Below, piece by piece: positions 53,060-61,978 of a stretch of DNA of 62,069 nucleotides (position 1 is its first letter; the number at the start of each line of letters is the position of its first letter). Both the position numbers and the translations under genes were made by a program. The stretch comes from Halolactibacillus alkaliphilus (lineage in GTDB: Bacteria > Bacillota > Bacilli > Bacillales > Amphibacillaceae): positions 1 to 62,069 of the forward strand of contig NZ_FOWN01000016.1 of the NCBI RefSeq assembly GCF_900115465.1, in the 5' to 3' direction. A model generated the notes under the pieces. That model did not search any database. It was not told the origin of the DNA and worked only from the letters and a program-made list of their open reading frames with translations.

Positions 53060-53545
53060 ATGTTTAAAAAATTATTTGGAAAAGAAGAAAAAGTTGACAA
53101 AGAAGTACTTGTTTCCCCAATGACTGGAGAGGTAGTAGATGTGACAGAAGTACCTGATCCGACATTTTCAGAAAAAATGATGGGAGATGGCATTGCGTTT
53201 AAGCCGAGTGACGGTGCAGTTGTTTCCCCGGTAGCAGGTGAAGTCGTAAACTTATTCCCAACAAAGCACGCGATTGGCATCAAGTCTAAAGCGGGAGTTG
53301 AATACCTTATCCATATTGGACTTGATACGGTAATGTTAGATGGAGAAGGGTTTACCGCACACGTAAGTCAAGGAGATAAAGTTGAAGTGGGAGATCCGTT
53401 AGTTACATTTGACCTAGACTTTGTATCTCAAAAAGCAAAAACTATTACACCTCTTGTTATTACAAGTGATGTCGGTTCAATTGAAAAAAATATTAATAAG
53501 ACAGTAGTCAAAGGTGAAACGGAAATTCTGACTGTACACTTATAA
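53060..53545 (+). CDS. crr: PTS glucose-type EIIA protein
   Basis: 161 residues from ATG 53060 with AGGAGG upstream (an earlier start at 53033 has no ribosome site). The phosphorylated histidine is His85 in YLIHIGLDTVML; the partner His70 is in FPTKHAIGIKSKAG. This is the soluble EIIA-Glc/Crr fold. No EIIBC is adjacent, so it probably serves one or more EIIBC permeases that lack their own IIA domain. A bidirectional terminator follows. Confidence 0.93.
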   Translation: MFKKLFGKEEKVDKEVLVSPMTGEVVDVTEVPDPTFSEKMMGDGIAFKPSDGAVVSPVAGEVVNLFPTKHAIGIKSKAGVEYLIHIGLDTVMLDGEGFTAHVSQGDKVEVGDPLVTFDLDFVSQKAKTITPLVITSDVGSIEKNINKTVVKGETEILTVHL

Positions 53546-53562
53546 GAAACATGTACTTTAAA

Positions 53563-53592
53563 AAAAGCGAAGACCTCAGTGTCTTCGCTTTT
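53563..53592. terminator. Bidirectional terminator
   Basis: Perfect 12-base stem AAAAGCGAAGAC/GTCTTCGCTTTT around CTCAGT, between the EIIA and MreB-like genes. Confidence 0.9.
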
Positions 53593-53631
53593 CTATGATT
53601 ACCGGTAAGTGACGCTTAGTTGAACTAGAAC

Positions 53632-54723
53632 CTATACTATCTCTTCTTGTTTGTCACTGTTTTCGTTTGTAGCGTCAATCATTTGGTCGCCTGTTTGTGC
53701 TTTTCTCATTTGATGCGTTGGTATGTCTTTAGTGCGGTGTTTTTTTTGAGCTATAGACATTAATGTCCCTTTTGCGACAGATAATAAAGGCTCATCTGCA
53801 ACATGAATAGGCACATGTAGTTCGTTTTCTAACCAAGGTATGATCCCTTTTAATAAAGCACCTCCACCAACAAGGGTAATACCAAAATCAACAATATCAC
53901 CACTTAACTCAGGTGGTGAAGCTTCAAGTGTTTGGTGGATCATTAAGGCAATATGATTCAGTGTATCAGATAGTGCCGATTGAATCTCTGTGGATGTCAA
54001 TTTAAGTGATTTAGGTAGACCAGTAAGTAAATCGCGACCACGTATGTTAAGTGATACCTCATCGTGTTCTCCAGGTGCATAACCGATCGTTTGTTTGATA
54101 TATTCTGCCGTTTGTTCACCAATCAAAATATTGTAGGTATGCTTAACATATTGAATTAATTCCTCATCTAAGTCGTCACCTGCTGTTCGTAATGAACGAC
54201 TTGTGACAACACCACCATACGAAATAATTGCTACTTCAGTTGTTCCGCCACCAATATCGACAATGGTACTACTGATAGGTTCTGTAATAGGTAGACCAGC
54301 GCCAACTGCCGCAGCAACAGGTTCTTCAATGAGTTGAACAGACTTTACACCGAATGAATGCATCGCATTTTCAATGGCGCGTTTTTCAACAGCTGTGCTA
54401 CCTGAGGGTGCACAAATGACGATATGTGGTTTTCTAAAACGCTGATTTACTTGTACTTGTACTTTGGATAGCACCTCTTTTAACATTTGACTCGTTAAAT
54501 CAAAGTCAGCGATTACGCCTTCTTTTAAGGGGCGAATGGTTTCGATATGTTGAGGTGTTTTTCCTATCATTGCTTTTGCCTCGTGGCCAATAGCAGTTAT
54601 TTTATTCGTTTGTCGGTTAACCGATATAACTGTTGGTTCATTGTAAAGTATTCCTTTGTTAGAAGCATAGACCAGCGTATTTGCTGTGCCTAAATCAATG
54701 CCGAGTTGAATAGGTTGAATCAT
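53632..54723 (-). CDS. MreB/MreBH-like bacterial actin
   Basis: 363 residues from the ATG at 54723, spaced well from AGGAGA. Phosphate 1 motif LGIDLGTANTLVY, connect 1 IEEPVAAAVGAGLP, phosphate 2 VDIGGGTTEVAIIS and adenosine motif LVGGGALLKGI are all present. It resembles the MreBH branch, which assembles filaments under the membrane and guides cell-wall enzymes. Its C-terminus after VAKGTLMSIAQ is extended by about 40 polar, acidic residues, not usual in MreB. It stands alone, outside any mreCD operon. Confidence 0.9.
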   Translation of the reverse strand: MIQPIQLGIDLGTANTLVYASNKGILYNEPTVISVNRQTNKITAIGHEAKAMIGKTPQHIETIRPLKEGVIADFDLTSQMLKEVLSKVQVQVNQRFRKPHIVICAPSGSTAVEKRAIENAMHSFGVKSVQLIEEPVAAAVGAGLPITEPISSTIVDIGGGTTEVAIISYGGVVTSRSLRTAGDDLDEELIQYVKHTYNILIGEQTAEYIKQTIGYAPGEHDEVSLNIRGRDLLTGLPKSLKLTSTEIQSALSDTLNHIALMIHQTLEASPPELSGDIVDFGITLVGGGALLKGIIPWLENELHVPIHVADEPLLSVAKGTLMSIAQKKHRTKDIPTHQMRKAQTGDQMIDATNENSDKQEEIV

Positions 54724-55066
54724 AAACATTCTCCTTTTATTTCTATAAGTATATAACTTGTCATCAAACTGTATATTCAGGTATAGTGTTTTATGCGGTA
54801 TGTTTCTTTTTACGCAATACATAGCAGTCTAGCACATCGTTAAATAATGAGACAAACGCCAATAGACCTAATCGTTAAAAGACGTGACCTCTGCTTCACT
54901 TGAGATTAAATTTCTATTATAATAGGTGAGGATATAGTCATTTAAACACAAAAAAACACTAGGACTTCAGCTTGGAATTTAACAAATTCATCACAGTAAC
55001 ATCACGTTTTCTTTACGCTATATCACAAGGATGTAACAAAAACTAGCATATTTGAAGGAGAAGTTT

Positions 55067-55777
55067 ATGAAAACAAAATTAATTTATTTGTATGCCATCA
55101 TTATTACTACATTAACGTTGCCAAAATTGAAGCAGGCGCAAAAATTACCAAACGATAACTATGAAATAAAAGGTCAAGCGATTTATAAGACGCCAGAAAG
55201 CATCTCGCGTCGTGTGATTAAAAAGACGGGCACAGCTGTTACGGTTCATGGTTTAGAAAAGATTCCTGAGGGACCTGTGCTTTTTGCTTCGAACCACCAG
55301 GGATTGTTTGATATTTTACTATTGTTAGGTTATATTAATCGTCCGATTGGTTTTATTGCTAAAAAAGAGATAAAAAAATTCCCTATTATAAGAAGTTGGA
55401 TGAAGGAATTGCAATGTGTCTTTATTGACAGGAGCAACCGTAGAGCAGCTATTAAAGTGATTGAAGATGGAGTGAATAGTTTAACGCTTGGTCAGTCAAT
55501 GGTTATATTTCCGGAAGGGACCAGATCAAAAGGTGGCCCTATTGTGCCCTTTAAGTCTGGGAGTCTTCGTTTAGGTACACGAGCGGGTGTGCCGATTGTC
55601 CCTATTACAATAAACGGGACCTACCTAATGCTTGAAGCAAACAATGGTAAAATGAAGGCAGCGAATGTTTCGTTAACTGTTGGTGAGCCACTCATGCCTG
55701 AGGATTATCGAGATCTAAAATCCCAAAAGATTGCAGATATTGTATTTGAACGTGTGGAAAGTCATTTGAATCGTTAA
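55067..55777 (+). CDS. plsC: 1-acyl-sn-glycerol-3-phosphate acyltransferase
   Basis: 236 residues from ATG 55067 behind GAAGGAGA. A single N-terminal TM segment (residues 2-16) is followed by the acyltransferase domain: motif I NHQGLFD (NHX4D), motif II GFIAKKEI, motif III FPEGTRSKGG and motif IV VPIVPITING. It adds the second acyl chain in phosphatidic acid synthesis at the membrane. Not linked to other lipid genes here. Strong terminator follows. Confidence 0.93.
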   Translation: MKTKLIYLYAIIITTLTLPKLKQAQKLPNDNYEIKGQAIYKTPESISRRVIKKTGTAVTVHGLEKIPEGPVLFASNHQGLFDILLLLGYINRPIGFIAKKEIKKFPIIRSWMKELQCVFIDRSNRRAAIKVIEDGVNSLTLGQSMVIFPEGTRSKGGPIVPFKSGSLRLGTRAGVPIVPITINGTYLMLEANNGKMKAANVSLTVGEPLMPEDYRDLKSQKIADIVFERVESHLNR

Positions 55778-55782
55778 AGTAT

Positions 55783-55824
55783 AAGCACCCTTGAAAAGTT
55801 GAATAACTTTTCAAGGGTGCTTAT
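55783..55824 (+). terminator. Terminator of plsC
   Basis: Perfect 18-base stem (55783-55800 with 55805-55822) around GAAT. The remaining 270 bases to the next gene are AT-rich with -10-like hexamers (TATAAT, TATACT near 56015-56030) and no gene. Confidence 0.88.
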
Positions 55825-56096
55825 TATTGAGCAGTGTTCTTTTAATAACTATGATAATGGGTGGTACTACTAATAAGCTGGCGTGAATGATTAAAAGGCA
55901 CTTGATATTTAGCTAATCCAGTCGATATAAGCTTTAGGACTATACTTTTTAGTTGTGATAGGCTATTTAGATGGAATTAATCGTTTTTTTTCATCAATAG
56001 CTAGGTTTTTTTATATAATTTCGCTATACTAGTATGAGATAATAAGGTAATCAATCCATTAAATCCAATAAATTACAAGAGGCTAAAGGTGAAGCT

Positions 56097-58241
56097 ATGA
56101 CAAACCCATCCATAACAGACATGTTAGAACAACAGACATTAAATCAACTACTTGAACAGTTTAAACAGCAACAACTGGCTGACGATGAGTTAAAAGAGCA
56201 ACTTTATACATACGTTTCAAAAAAAGTTTTTTCGACAGATGAGTTAAATAAGCTTGTGAGTCGAACCTTCGATATAATTTTAATGGATGAACAGGGCTAT
56301 TTAACATACTGTGATCAAGGATTTGCAGAACAATTAGGCTATCGCCAAGATGAATTGATTGATCATCATTATCGCATGCTTCATGCCAAGGTACATGATG
56401 ATCAGTTTTATAATGAAATGTGGCAAATGATTCAACAGGGCGAAGTATGGCGCGGTGATATTGCTACTGCAGCTAAAACAAATGACGTTTACTGGCATCG
56501 GACGACTATTATTCCTATTTTAAGTCAGGCGCAAACACCTTATCAATTTATCGTCTTTCGAACAGATATTACGGATGTCAAAAAAACAGATAAAGCTATT
56601 TTGGAACAACTTGATGATGACTACAGAAAAGTGTTAAGTCATGTGATGAATTTAACGTTTAGAGTGAATCGAGATAAAACGATTAATCGATACAAATTCA
56701 GACTTTTTGAAGGTAAGCTAATTAGAAAAATGTCACCATCTTTTGACAGAATTGTTACAGGACACGATGTGTTTTTTTATCATGACCCTAGTTTAACTCG
56801 GTATTTTGAACGTGCCTTTGAAGGTGAGGAGGTAAGGTTTAAGCATCGCTATAAAAAGGTTACCCTTCTAACAACGCTTGTCCCGATTATCGAACATGGT
56901 CAAGTCATTGAAGTTGTTGGAAGTTCAAGTGATGTCAGTTCGCTAGAAGAAGCAGAAAAAAAAGCTAACCGATTGACTTATTATGATTTATTGACTGAGT
57001 TACCTAACCGGGCCAAATTTAAACTGGATTTAAACGCCGTCGTTCATGATCGTCTAACAGATCTTGCGGTAATTATTTGTGATATTGATAAATTAAAGAA
57101 TATTAATGATACACTGGGTGAAACGATAGGTGATGATGTTATTCAAACGGTTGTTAAGCGGATTCAAGTTGAATTAAAAGATGACGACCAATTATATCGT
57201 TATGGTGGAGATGAATTCGCTATTATTACGGCAGGGGATGAGGAACAGTTAAAAGACTTAACCAGCCGAATGATAAAGGCAATCAATAAACCAGTAACAT
57301 CACATCGTCAAGATATGTTTGTTTCAACCTCGATGGGGGTTAGCCGTTTTGGTATTGATGCCCATACTGAACAAGAACTTGTGCAACATGCGAATGTAGC
57401 CGTTCATTATTGTAAAATCAATGGGCGAAATCATATGTTGATGTATTCACTAACAATGGAAGAGGCTTATAATGAAAATGTTATTTTAGATGCAGATATT
57501 AGAAAAGCCCTCCATAATGATGAATTTGAATTATATTACCAACCGCAAATAAACGTAACAACAGGAGAGGTTATTGGTTTGGAAGCACTTATTCGATGGA
57601 TGCATCCTAAAAAAGGACCAGTATCACCAGCGAAATTCATTCCGCTTGCAGAAGAGTCAGGTGTGATTACTCAAATAGGAGAATGGGTAATTAGAGAAGC
57701 GTGTCATCAACATAAAGAGTGGATTGAAAAAGGGCATAAACCTATGCGCATTGCGGTTAATGTATCAGCTGTAGAATTACAACGAACGGATTTTGCCGCC
57801 AAAGTACAAGGAATACTAACAGAAACGCATATGGATCCACACTTTCTGGAAATAGAAATTACGGAAAATAGTGTGATGCAAAATACAGAAGATTGTATAT
57901 TAACGATGAATTGTTTGAGACGCATGGGCATATCTTTGTCTATTGATGATTTTGGTACGGGTTACTCATCCTTCGGATATTTAAAGCAGTTCCCGATTAA
58001 TTACTTGAAAATTGACCAATCGTTTGTGAGAAGTGCTTTAAAAGAACAGAGCAGTGCAGCGATTGTGCGAGCGATGATTCAACTTGCACATAATTTCGGG
58101 TTAAGAGTGGTGGCGGAAGGTGTTGAAGATGAACATGTTCTCTCGCTATTAAAGAACGAGCAATGTGACTATTATCAAGGTTATTATTTTAGCAAGCCAG
58201 TTAACGCAATGGAAATAGAGAAAAACTATTTTTCGATTTAA
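56097..58241 (+). CDS. PAS-GGDEF-EAL cyclic-di-GMP protein
   Basis: 714 residues. A helical N-terminus; a PAS domain near 55-180 (IILMDEQGYLTYCDQGFAEQ, with VFRTDITDVKK closing it); a second PAS-like region near 185-285; GGDEF near 295-455 with YRYGGDEFAII intact; EAL near 465-714 with GLEALIRWMHP, the metal Asp pair in SIDDFGTGYSSFGYL and ending FSKPVNAMEIE. It can in principle make and break cyclic-di-GMP; the complete EAL residues suggest phosphodiesterase output. No TM segment. Single gene, terminator follows. Second intact c-di-GMP enzyme of the window. Confidence 0.93.
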   Translation: MTNPSITDMLEQQTLNQLLEQFKQQQLADDELKEQLYTYVSKKVFSTDELNKLVSRTFDIILMDEQGYLTYCDQGFAEQLGYRQDELIDHHYRMLHAKVHDDQFYNEMWQMIQQGEVWRGDIATAAKTNDVYWHRTTIIPILSQAQTPYQFIVFRTDITDVKKTDKAILEQLDDDYRKVLSHVMNLTFRVNRDKTINRYKFRLFEGKLIRKMSPSFDRIVTGHDVFFYHDPSLTRYFERAFEGEEVRFKHRYKKVTLLTTLVPIIEHGQVIEVVGSSSDVSSLEEAEKKANRLTYYDLLTELPNRAKFKLDLNAVVHDRLTDLAVIICDIDKLKNINDTLGETIGDDVIQTVVKRIQVELKDDDQLYRYGGDEFAIITAGDEEQLKDLTSRMIKAINKPVTSHRQDMFVSTSMGVSRFGIDAHTEQELVQHANVAVHYCKINGRNHMLMYSLTMEEAYNENVILDADIRKALHNDEFELYYQPQINVTTGEVIGLEALIRWMHPKKGPVSPAKFIPLAEESGVITQIGEWVIREACHQHKEWIEKGHKPMRIAVNVSAVELQRTDFAAKVQGILTETHMDPHFLEIEITENSVMQNTEDCILTMNCLRRMGISLSIDDFGTGYSSFGYLKQFPINYLKIDQSFVRSALKEQSSAAIVRAMIQLAHNFGLRVVAEGVEDEHVLSLLKNEQCDYYQGYYFSKPVNAMEIEKNYFSI

Positions 58242-58254
58242 GTTTGTTACGTTG

Positions 58255-58309
58255 ATAAGTTAGCTGATCACTTCCTTTATATTGTGGATGGTCAGCTAAC
58301 TTATTTTTA
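58255..58309 (+). terminator. Terminator of PAS-GGDEF-EAL gene
   Basis: ATAAGTTAGCTGA pairs with TCAGCTAACTTAT across a 24-base loop, followed by TTTTATT. Confidence 0.8.
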
Positions 58310-58367
58310 TTAGGTTTGTTTTTCTTATATAATGAAGTGTAATCAATATGAAAAGGTGGTATATGAT

Positions 58368-58841
58368 ATGATAAGAGTACTTTTTGTTTGTTTAGGTAAT
58401 ATTTGTCGTTCACCAATGGCAGAGGCGTATTTAAGGGATTTAGTTTCTCAAAAAGGTTTGTCAGAAAGAGTGATGATTGATTCTGCTGGTATTGGTCATT
58501 GGCATGAAGGAAAGCCACCATACATAGGCACGCGTGATAAGCTTGACGAGGTAGGTATTTCTTATGAGGGTATGACTGCCCGCCAAATAAAGCTAGATGA
58601 CCTGGATAATTTTGATTTTATCGTTGCAATGGATCATCAAAATTATCAAGATATTCTTAACCTAAGAGAAGAAGCACCAACAGCCAAAGTCGTGAGATAT
58701 ATGGATGTTGTCGATCATGAATTGACTGAAGTTCCAGACCCCTATCATACAGGTAAATTCGATGAAACATTTGACTTAATTAAATTAGGGGCAGAGCGGT
58801 TGTTAGAACGGATTATGAAAGAATCTAAGGAGATGGAGTGA
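58368..58841 (+). CDS. Low-molecular-weight protein tyrosine phosphatase
   Basis: 157 residues from ATG 58368 behind AAAGGTGG. The P-loop VCLGNICRSPMAEAYL places nucleophile Cys8 and Arg14 (CX5R). The acid Asp is in VPDPYHTGKF near residue 126. The family removes phosphate from tyrosine (or arginine) on proteins. It is the first gene of a three-gene unit with YtxH-like and BrkB-like genes, each spaced closely, on the plus strand. Confidence 0.93.
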   Translation: MIRVLFVCLGNICRSPMAEAYLRDLVSQKGLSERVMIDSAGIGHWHEGKPPYIGTRDKLDEVGISYEGMTARQIKLDDLDNFDFIVAMDHQNYQDILNLREEAPTAKVVRYMDVVDHELTEVPDPYHTGKFDETFDLIKLGAERLLERIMKESKEME

Positions 58842-58846
58842 TAATC

Positions 58847-59125
58847 ATGAAAAACAAAAAAATGATTGGTTTTGTTGTACTTGGCGCAATGACAGGTGCG
58901 GTGATTAGTTTATTTGATAGAGGTGTTAGGCATGAATGTAAAGACACGCTTGATAGGAGCAAGCTAGTCTGTCAATATTATGCTAAACATCCAGCCGAAT
59001 TGATGAATCAATGTCAAAAGCAATTAGCTTGGATGGCAGATTTATCTGAGACAGCGTTAGATTTAACTGTGAAATCGGTAAATAAAGTAGAGGATATGTT
59101 AGAGAAAATAGAAGAGAACGTATAA
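58847..59125 (+). CDS. YtxH-like small membrane protein
   Basis: 92 residues from ATG 58847. An N-terminal glycine-rich TM segment (IGFVVLGAMTGAVISLF) is followed by a helical, charged cytosolic part (ESCDTL-like region with several cysteines: HECKDTLDRSKLVCQYY, then MNQCQKQL). This fits the YtxH family of gas-vesicle/general-stress-type small proteins of unknown function. It begins five bases after the phosphatase stop and is followed by the BrkB-like gene, in one transcript. Confidence 0.7.
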   Translation: MKNKKMIGFVVLGAMTGAVISLFDRGVRHECKDTLDRSKLVCQYYAKHPAELMNQCQKQLAWMADLSETALDLTVKSVNKVEDMLEKIEENV

Positions 59126-59156
59126 AGTTAATAAACTTTTGAAGGAGGCGCTGACT

Positions 59157-60131
59157 ATGAAAAACTCTAAAATAACGATATTAAAGCAATTTGGTATTGA
59201 TTTATTTAAAAACTTTACAGAGGATGAGGTGACCTCCTTAGCTGCGCAGATGGCCTACTTCTTTTTACTTTCATTATTTCCACTTTTGATTTTTCTTGTG
59301 ACACTTGTTGGTTACTTTCCCATCGATACTGCCTCGATTTTAAGTGGATTAAGTGATTTTATTCCGAGCGATGCAATGACATTAATTGAAACGAACTTGG
59401 AACAAGTCATTGATTCAAGTGGTGGAGGTTTACTGTCAATTGGTATCATCGGCACATTGTGGTCTGCTTCTAATGGCATCAATGCTATCATGCGTTCTTT
59501 AAATAAAGCATATGATGTGGAAGAAAATCGTTCATTCATAGTTGGACGATTAATTGCTATCTTATTACTTATTTCAATGCTTGTCTTGATCCTCGTGGCA
59601 CTATTACTACCCGTTTTTGGTCGTGCTTTAGGTGTGTATGTTTTTTCATTTTTTGGTGCTTCTGAAGCTTTTATTGATGTGTGGAATATGCTGCGATGGG
59701 TTATTTCTTCCTCAATATTTTTTATTGTCTTCTTATATTTATATCGTTTGGCACCTAATGCAAAGGTGTATATTAGAGACATCCTTTATGGTGCGTTATT
59801 TGCAACCTTGGGCTTTCAATTAGCCTCATTTGGTTTTAGCTTTTATGTCAATAATTTTGGGAATTATTCAGCGACATACGGGAGCCTTGGGGGTATTATC
59901 ATTATGATGTTTTGGTTTTATATTACAGGCATTGTGATTATCACAGGTGGGGAAATCAATGCTCTAACCGCAAAGTACCGGGGACGTTCTTCAAAGAAAG
60001 ACAAGCAACATATAACCAAAAATATTCGTGAACTAAAAGGTAGAAAAAGAGCTTCAAACAAAGAAGAAATGTCTACCGCATTAGTGAAAAGGAAAAAGCA
60101 AGAGTTGGTGGAGGTAAAGAAGGATAAATAG
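59157..60131 (+). CDS. YihY/BrkB family membrane protein
   Basis: 324 residues from ATG 59157 behind GAAGGAGG. Six or so TM segments up to about residue 270, with the family marks VTSLAAQMAYFFLLSLFPLL near residue 25, LWSASNGINAIMRSLNKAYD near 102 and GSLGGIIIMMFWFYITGIVI near 241. A long basic tail follows (YRGRSSKKDKQ, ending KKQELVEVKKDK). Formerly named ribonuclease BN; now regarded as a membrane protein of unknown role. Last gene of the LMW phosphatase-YtxH unit. Confidence 0.92.
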   Translation: MKNSKITILKQFGIDLFKNFTEDEVTSLAAQMAYFFLLSLFPLLIFLVTLVGYFPIDTASILSGLSDFIPSDAMTLIETNLEQVIDSSGGGLLSIGIIGTLWSASNGINAIMRSLNKAYDVEENRSFIVGRLIAILLLISMLVLILVALLLPVFGRALGVYVFSFFGASEAFIDVWNMLRWVISSSIFFIVFLYLYRLAPNAKVYIRDILYGALFATLGFQLASFGFSFYVNNFGNYSATYGSLGGIIIMMFWFYITGIVIITGGEINALTAKYRGRSSKKDKQHITKNIRELKGRKRASNKEEMSTALVKRKKQELVEVKKDK

Positions 60132-60198
60132 GACGGTTAACCATCACTGCCTTTTCTTCACAAGCTTAAACCCAAGAAAAGAAGTTAGCAGATGAGGG

Positions 60199-60270
60199 AT
60201 GGGATATTTTGTTCAATTTCAGCTGAATGTCTTTGCGCTGCTCATTGTGGTCATATTATATGCAATGATT
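60199..60270 (+). pseudogene. Diguanylate cyclase N-terminal remnant (first TM segment)
   Basis: From ATG 60199 the frame reads MGYFVQFQLNVFALLIVVIL, a single membrane helix, then YAMI and passes straight into tnpB sequence. The opening F-Q-Q/L-NVFALL is typical of membrane-bound GGDEF proteins in Bacillota. The matching GGDEF end is found at 61543. So the gene was broken by the tnpB-bearing insertion and lost its middle. Confidence 0.6.
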
Positions 60271-61542
60271 CGGTTAAAACAACGTTACGGATTAAATGAT
60301 TATTATGCGAACAGTGCTGTTCAAGAAGGACGCGCGCTTCTATCTGCACAAAAAGAATTAAAGAACGTGTACATACGTAATAAAAAAGAACAAATCAGCG
60401 CCGTTAAAAGAAAAATAAAAGCGACGAAGGCGCGCTTGACGACACTTCAAAAAATAAAAGGCTCTTTTGTCAAAGGAACACCGATGTTCAATAAGACATC
60501 ACGTGAACAACAAAAAGGGGCCTTTTTTGTTGTGACATATAAGCGCTACACACGCTTATTTTACTGCGCCTATGATTTTGAACATCAACACCTTGATGTT
60601 GAAATCAAACACCTAAAGTCTCGCTTCGGCCAATTGAACTTTAAGAAAGACCGCTACGAAAAACAATGGATTGTATTGTCAAACAAAGTGGCGGGTGTGT
60701 GTTTTGGTAGTAAAAACTCGCCTGCGGCCGGTTAACACAAAAGACGTATCACGCTCATACTGAGCGTTGGCAGAAAGATTGGGCAGCAGCACGTTGCGGT
60801 AAGATGACTATTTCAGGACGGAAAGATGCCAAATCAGGTAACTTTGTCTTTCATTATCACCCAGAGACGCATACCCTTACCTTCAAAGCGATTGACCAAT
60901 GTGTGATTAGTCTCTCTGACGTTGTTTTCCCCTATGGCCAAGACCATGTCAACCATGCCATTCAGACACAAATGAACCTGAAAGATAAGAAAAAGTACGG
61001 GAAGCCTATTGGATGGTCGCTTGAGGACCATGGTGACTACTATATCGTTAAATGCTTAATTGATGTGCCTGCTACACCCTATCTGAATACCTCAACGTCA
61101 ACCGGCATGATTGGTGTTGATTTGAATGTGAATCATATCGCTGTCGCTAATGTCAACGCCATAGGTCAATGTGTGGATACCTGTACCCTCCCGTTTGATT
61201 TAGAGGGTAAAACGAGTGGACAGAAGGCGAAAATAATAGAAGCAGAGGCCATTGCCCGACGGGCGATGGGCTTTAAAGAAAAACTCCCACCGATGTTGTA
61301 TTCGCTTGTTCCAGAGCAGAAACAAGGTCTACATCATTGGGCGCATTGGGCGTATATGACACGCACCCTGTCTTTCTTCAGAACCCATGTGTTCTAACAG
61401 ACAGAACGATTTGACCAAAGCAAGGTGTGTTCCTGGAACACACTATTTCTTCAAGAGGCTTTAATAGATGTTGAGAAAATAGGTTTGCGGCGGTTGGAAA
61501 GTAGAAAAACTATGCTTAGTTGAACGAGCATGGGTCCCCTTT
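60271..61542 (+). pseudogene. tnpB: tnpB (IS605 OrfB family), N-terminally truncated, frameshifted, deleted
   Basis: The plus strand has LKQRYGLNDYYANSAVQEG through KNVYIRNKKEQISAVKRK to VCFGSKN. A frameshift near 60710 follows, then WQKDWAAARCGKMTISGRKD and on to GMIGVDLNVNHIAVAN with the first RuvC Asp. At 61258 EAEAIA joins directly to RRAMGFKEKLPP, so about 90 residues with the RuvC Glu are missing. The frame ends THVF then a TAA, after which QTERFDQSKVCS to LRRLESRKT is still readable. The first 80 or so residues and the right end are also absent. No active nuclease. Confidence 0.78.
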
Positions 61543-61917
61543 ACGCTGATTTTATTTGATTTAAATGATTTTAAAAAAATCAATGATACTTATTGACAAC
61601 ATGCTGGTGATATATCTTTGAGGGCTTTTGGTGATGCGCTGAAAACTATCTTTAAAGATCATGCTTTAGTTTCTCGTCTTGGTGGTGATGAGTTTGTTGT
61701 TGTTTTAGAAGGGAAAGAAGTTTTGAATCCTTGTACAGAAGAGATTAGCATTCTATTGAGCCAGCACAGAGAATTGTATATTAAACAGCTATCTTTTAGC
61801 TCAGGTATTGCGGTGCGAAATGGCTTCGAGTCTACAGAACAACTCTACCAACAAGCCGATCAGTAATTATACAAAGAAAAAAGGTATTTTCATCAGAACC
61901 CTATTGATCGTTCATAG
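61543..61917 (+). pseudogene. Diguanylate cyclase GGDEF-domain remnant
   Basis: The frame starts at 61543 with TLILFDLNDFKKINDTY, meets TGA at 61594-61596 where Gly is expected, then continues QHAGDISLRAFGDALKTIF and SRLGGDEFVVVLEG. It meets TAA at 61864-61866 just before LYKEKR, and ends at 61917. The GGDEF motif itself is unbroken, but two nonsense codons and the lost N-terminal half make it a pseudogene. Together with 60199-60270 it flanks the tnpB copy. A very strong terminator follows. Confidence 0.75.
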
Positions 61918-61935
61918 TGTTTAATCTAATGCATA

Positions 61936-61978
61936 AAGAAGCGCGTTGTTCGTAACATGAACAACGCGCTTCTTCGTT
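61936..61978 (+). terminator. Terminator (group IIC intron target)
   Basis: Perfect 16-base stem AAGAAGCGCGTTGTTC/GAACAACGCGCTTCTT (61936-61951 with 61959-61974), then CGTT, after which intron sequence begins. Confidence 0.93.
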
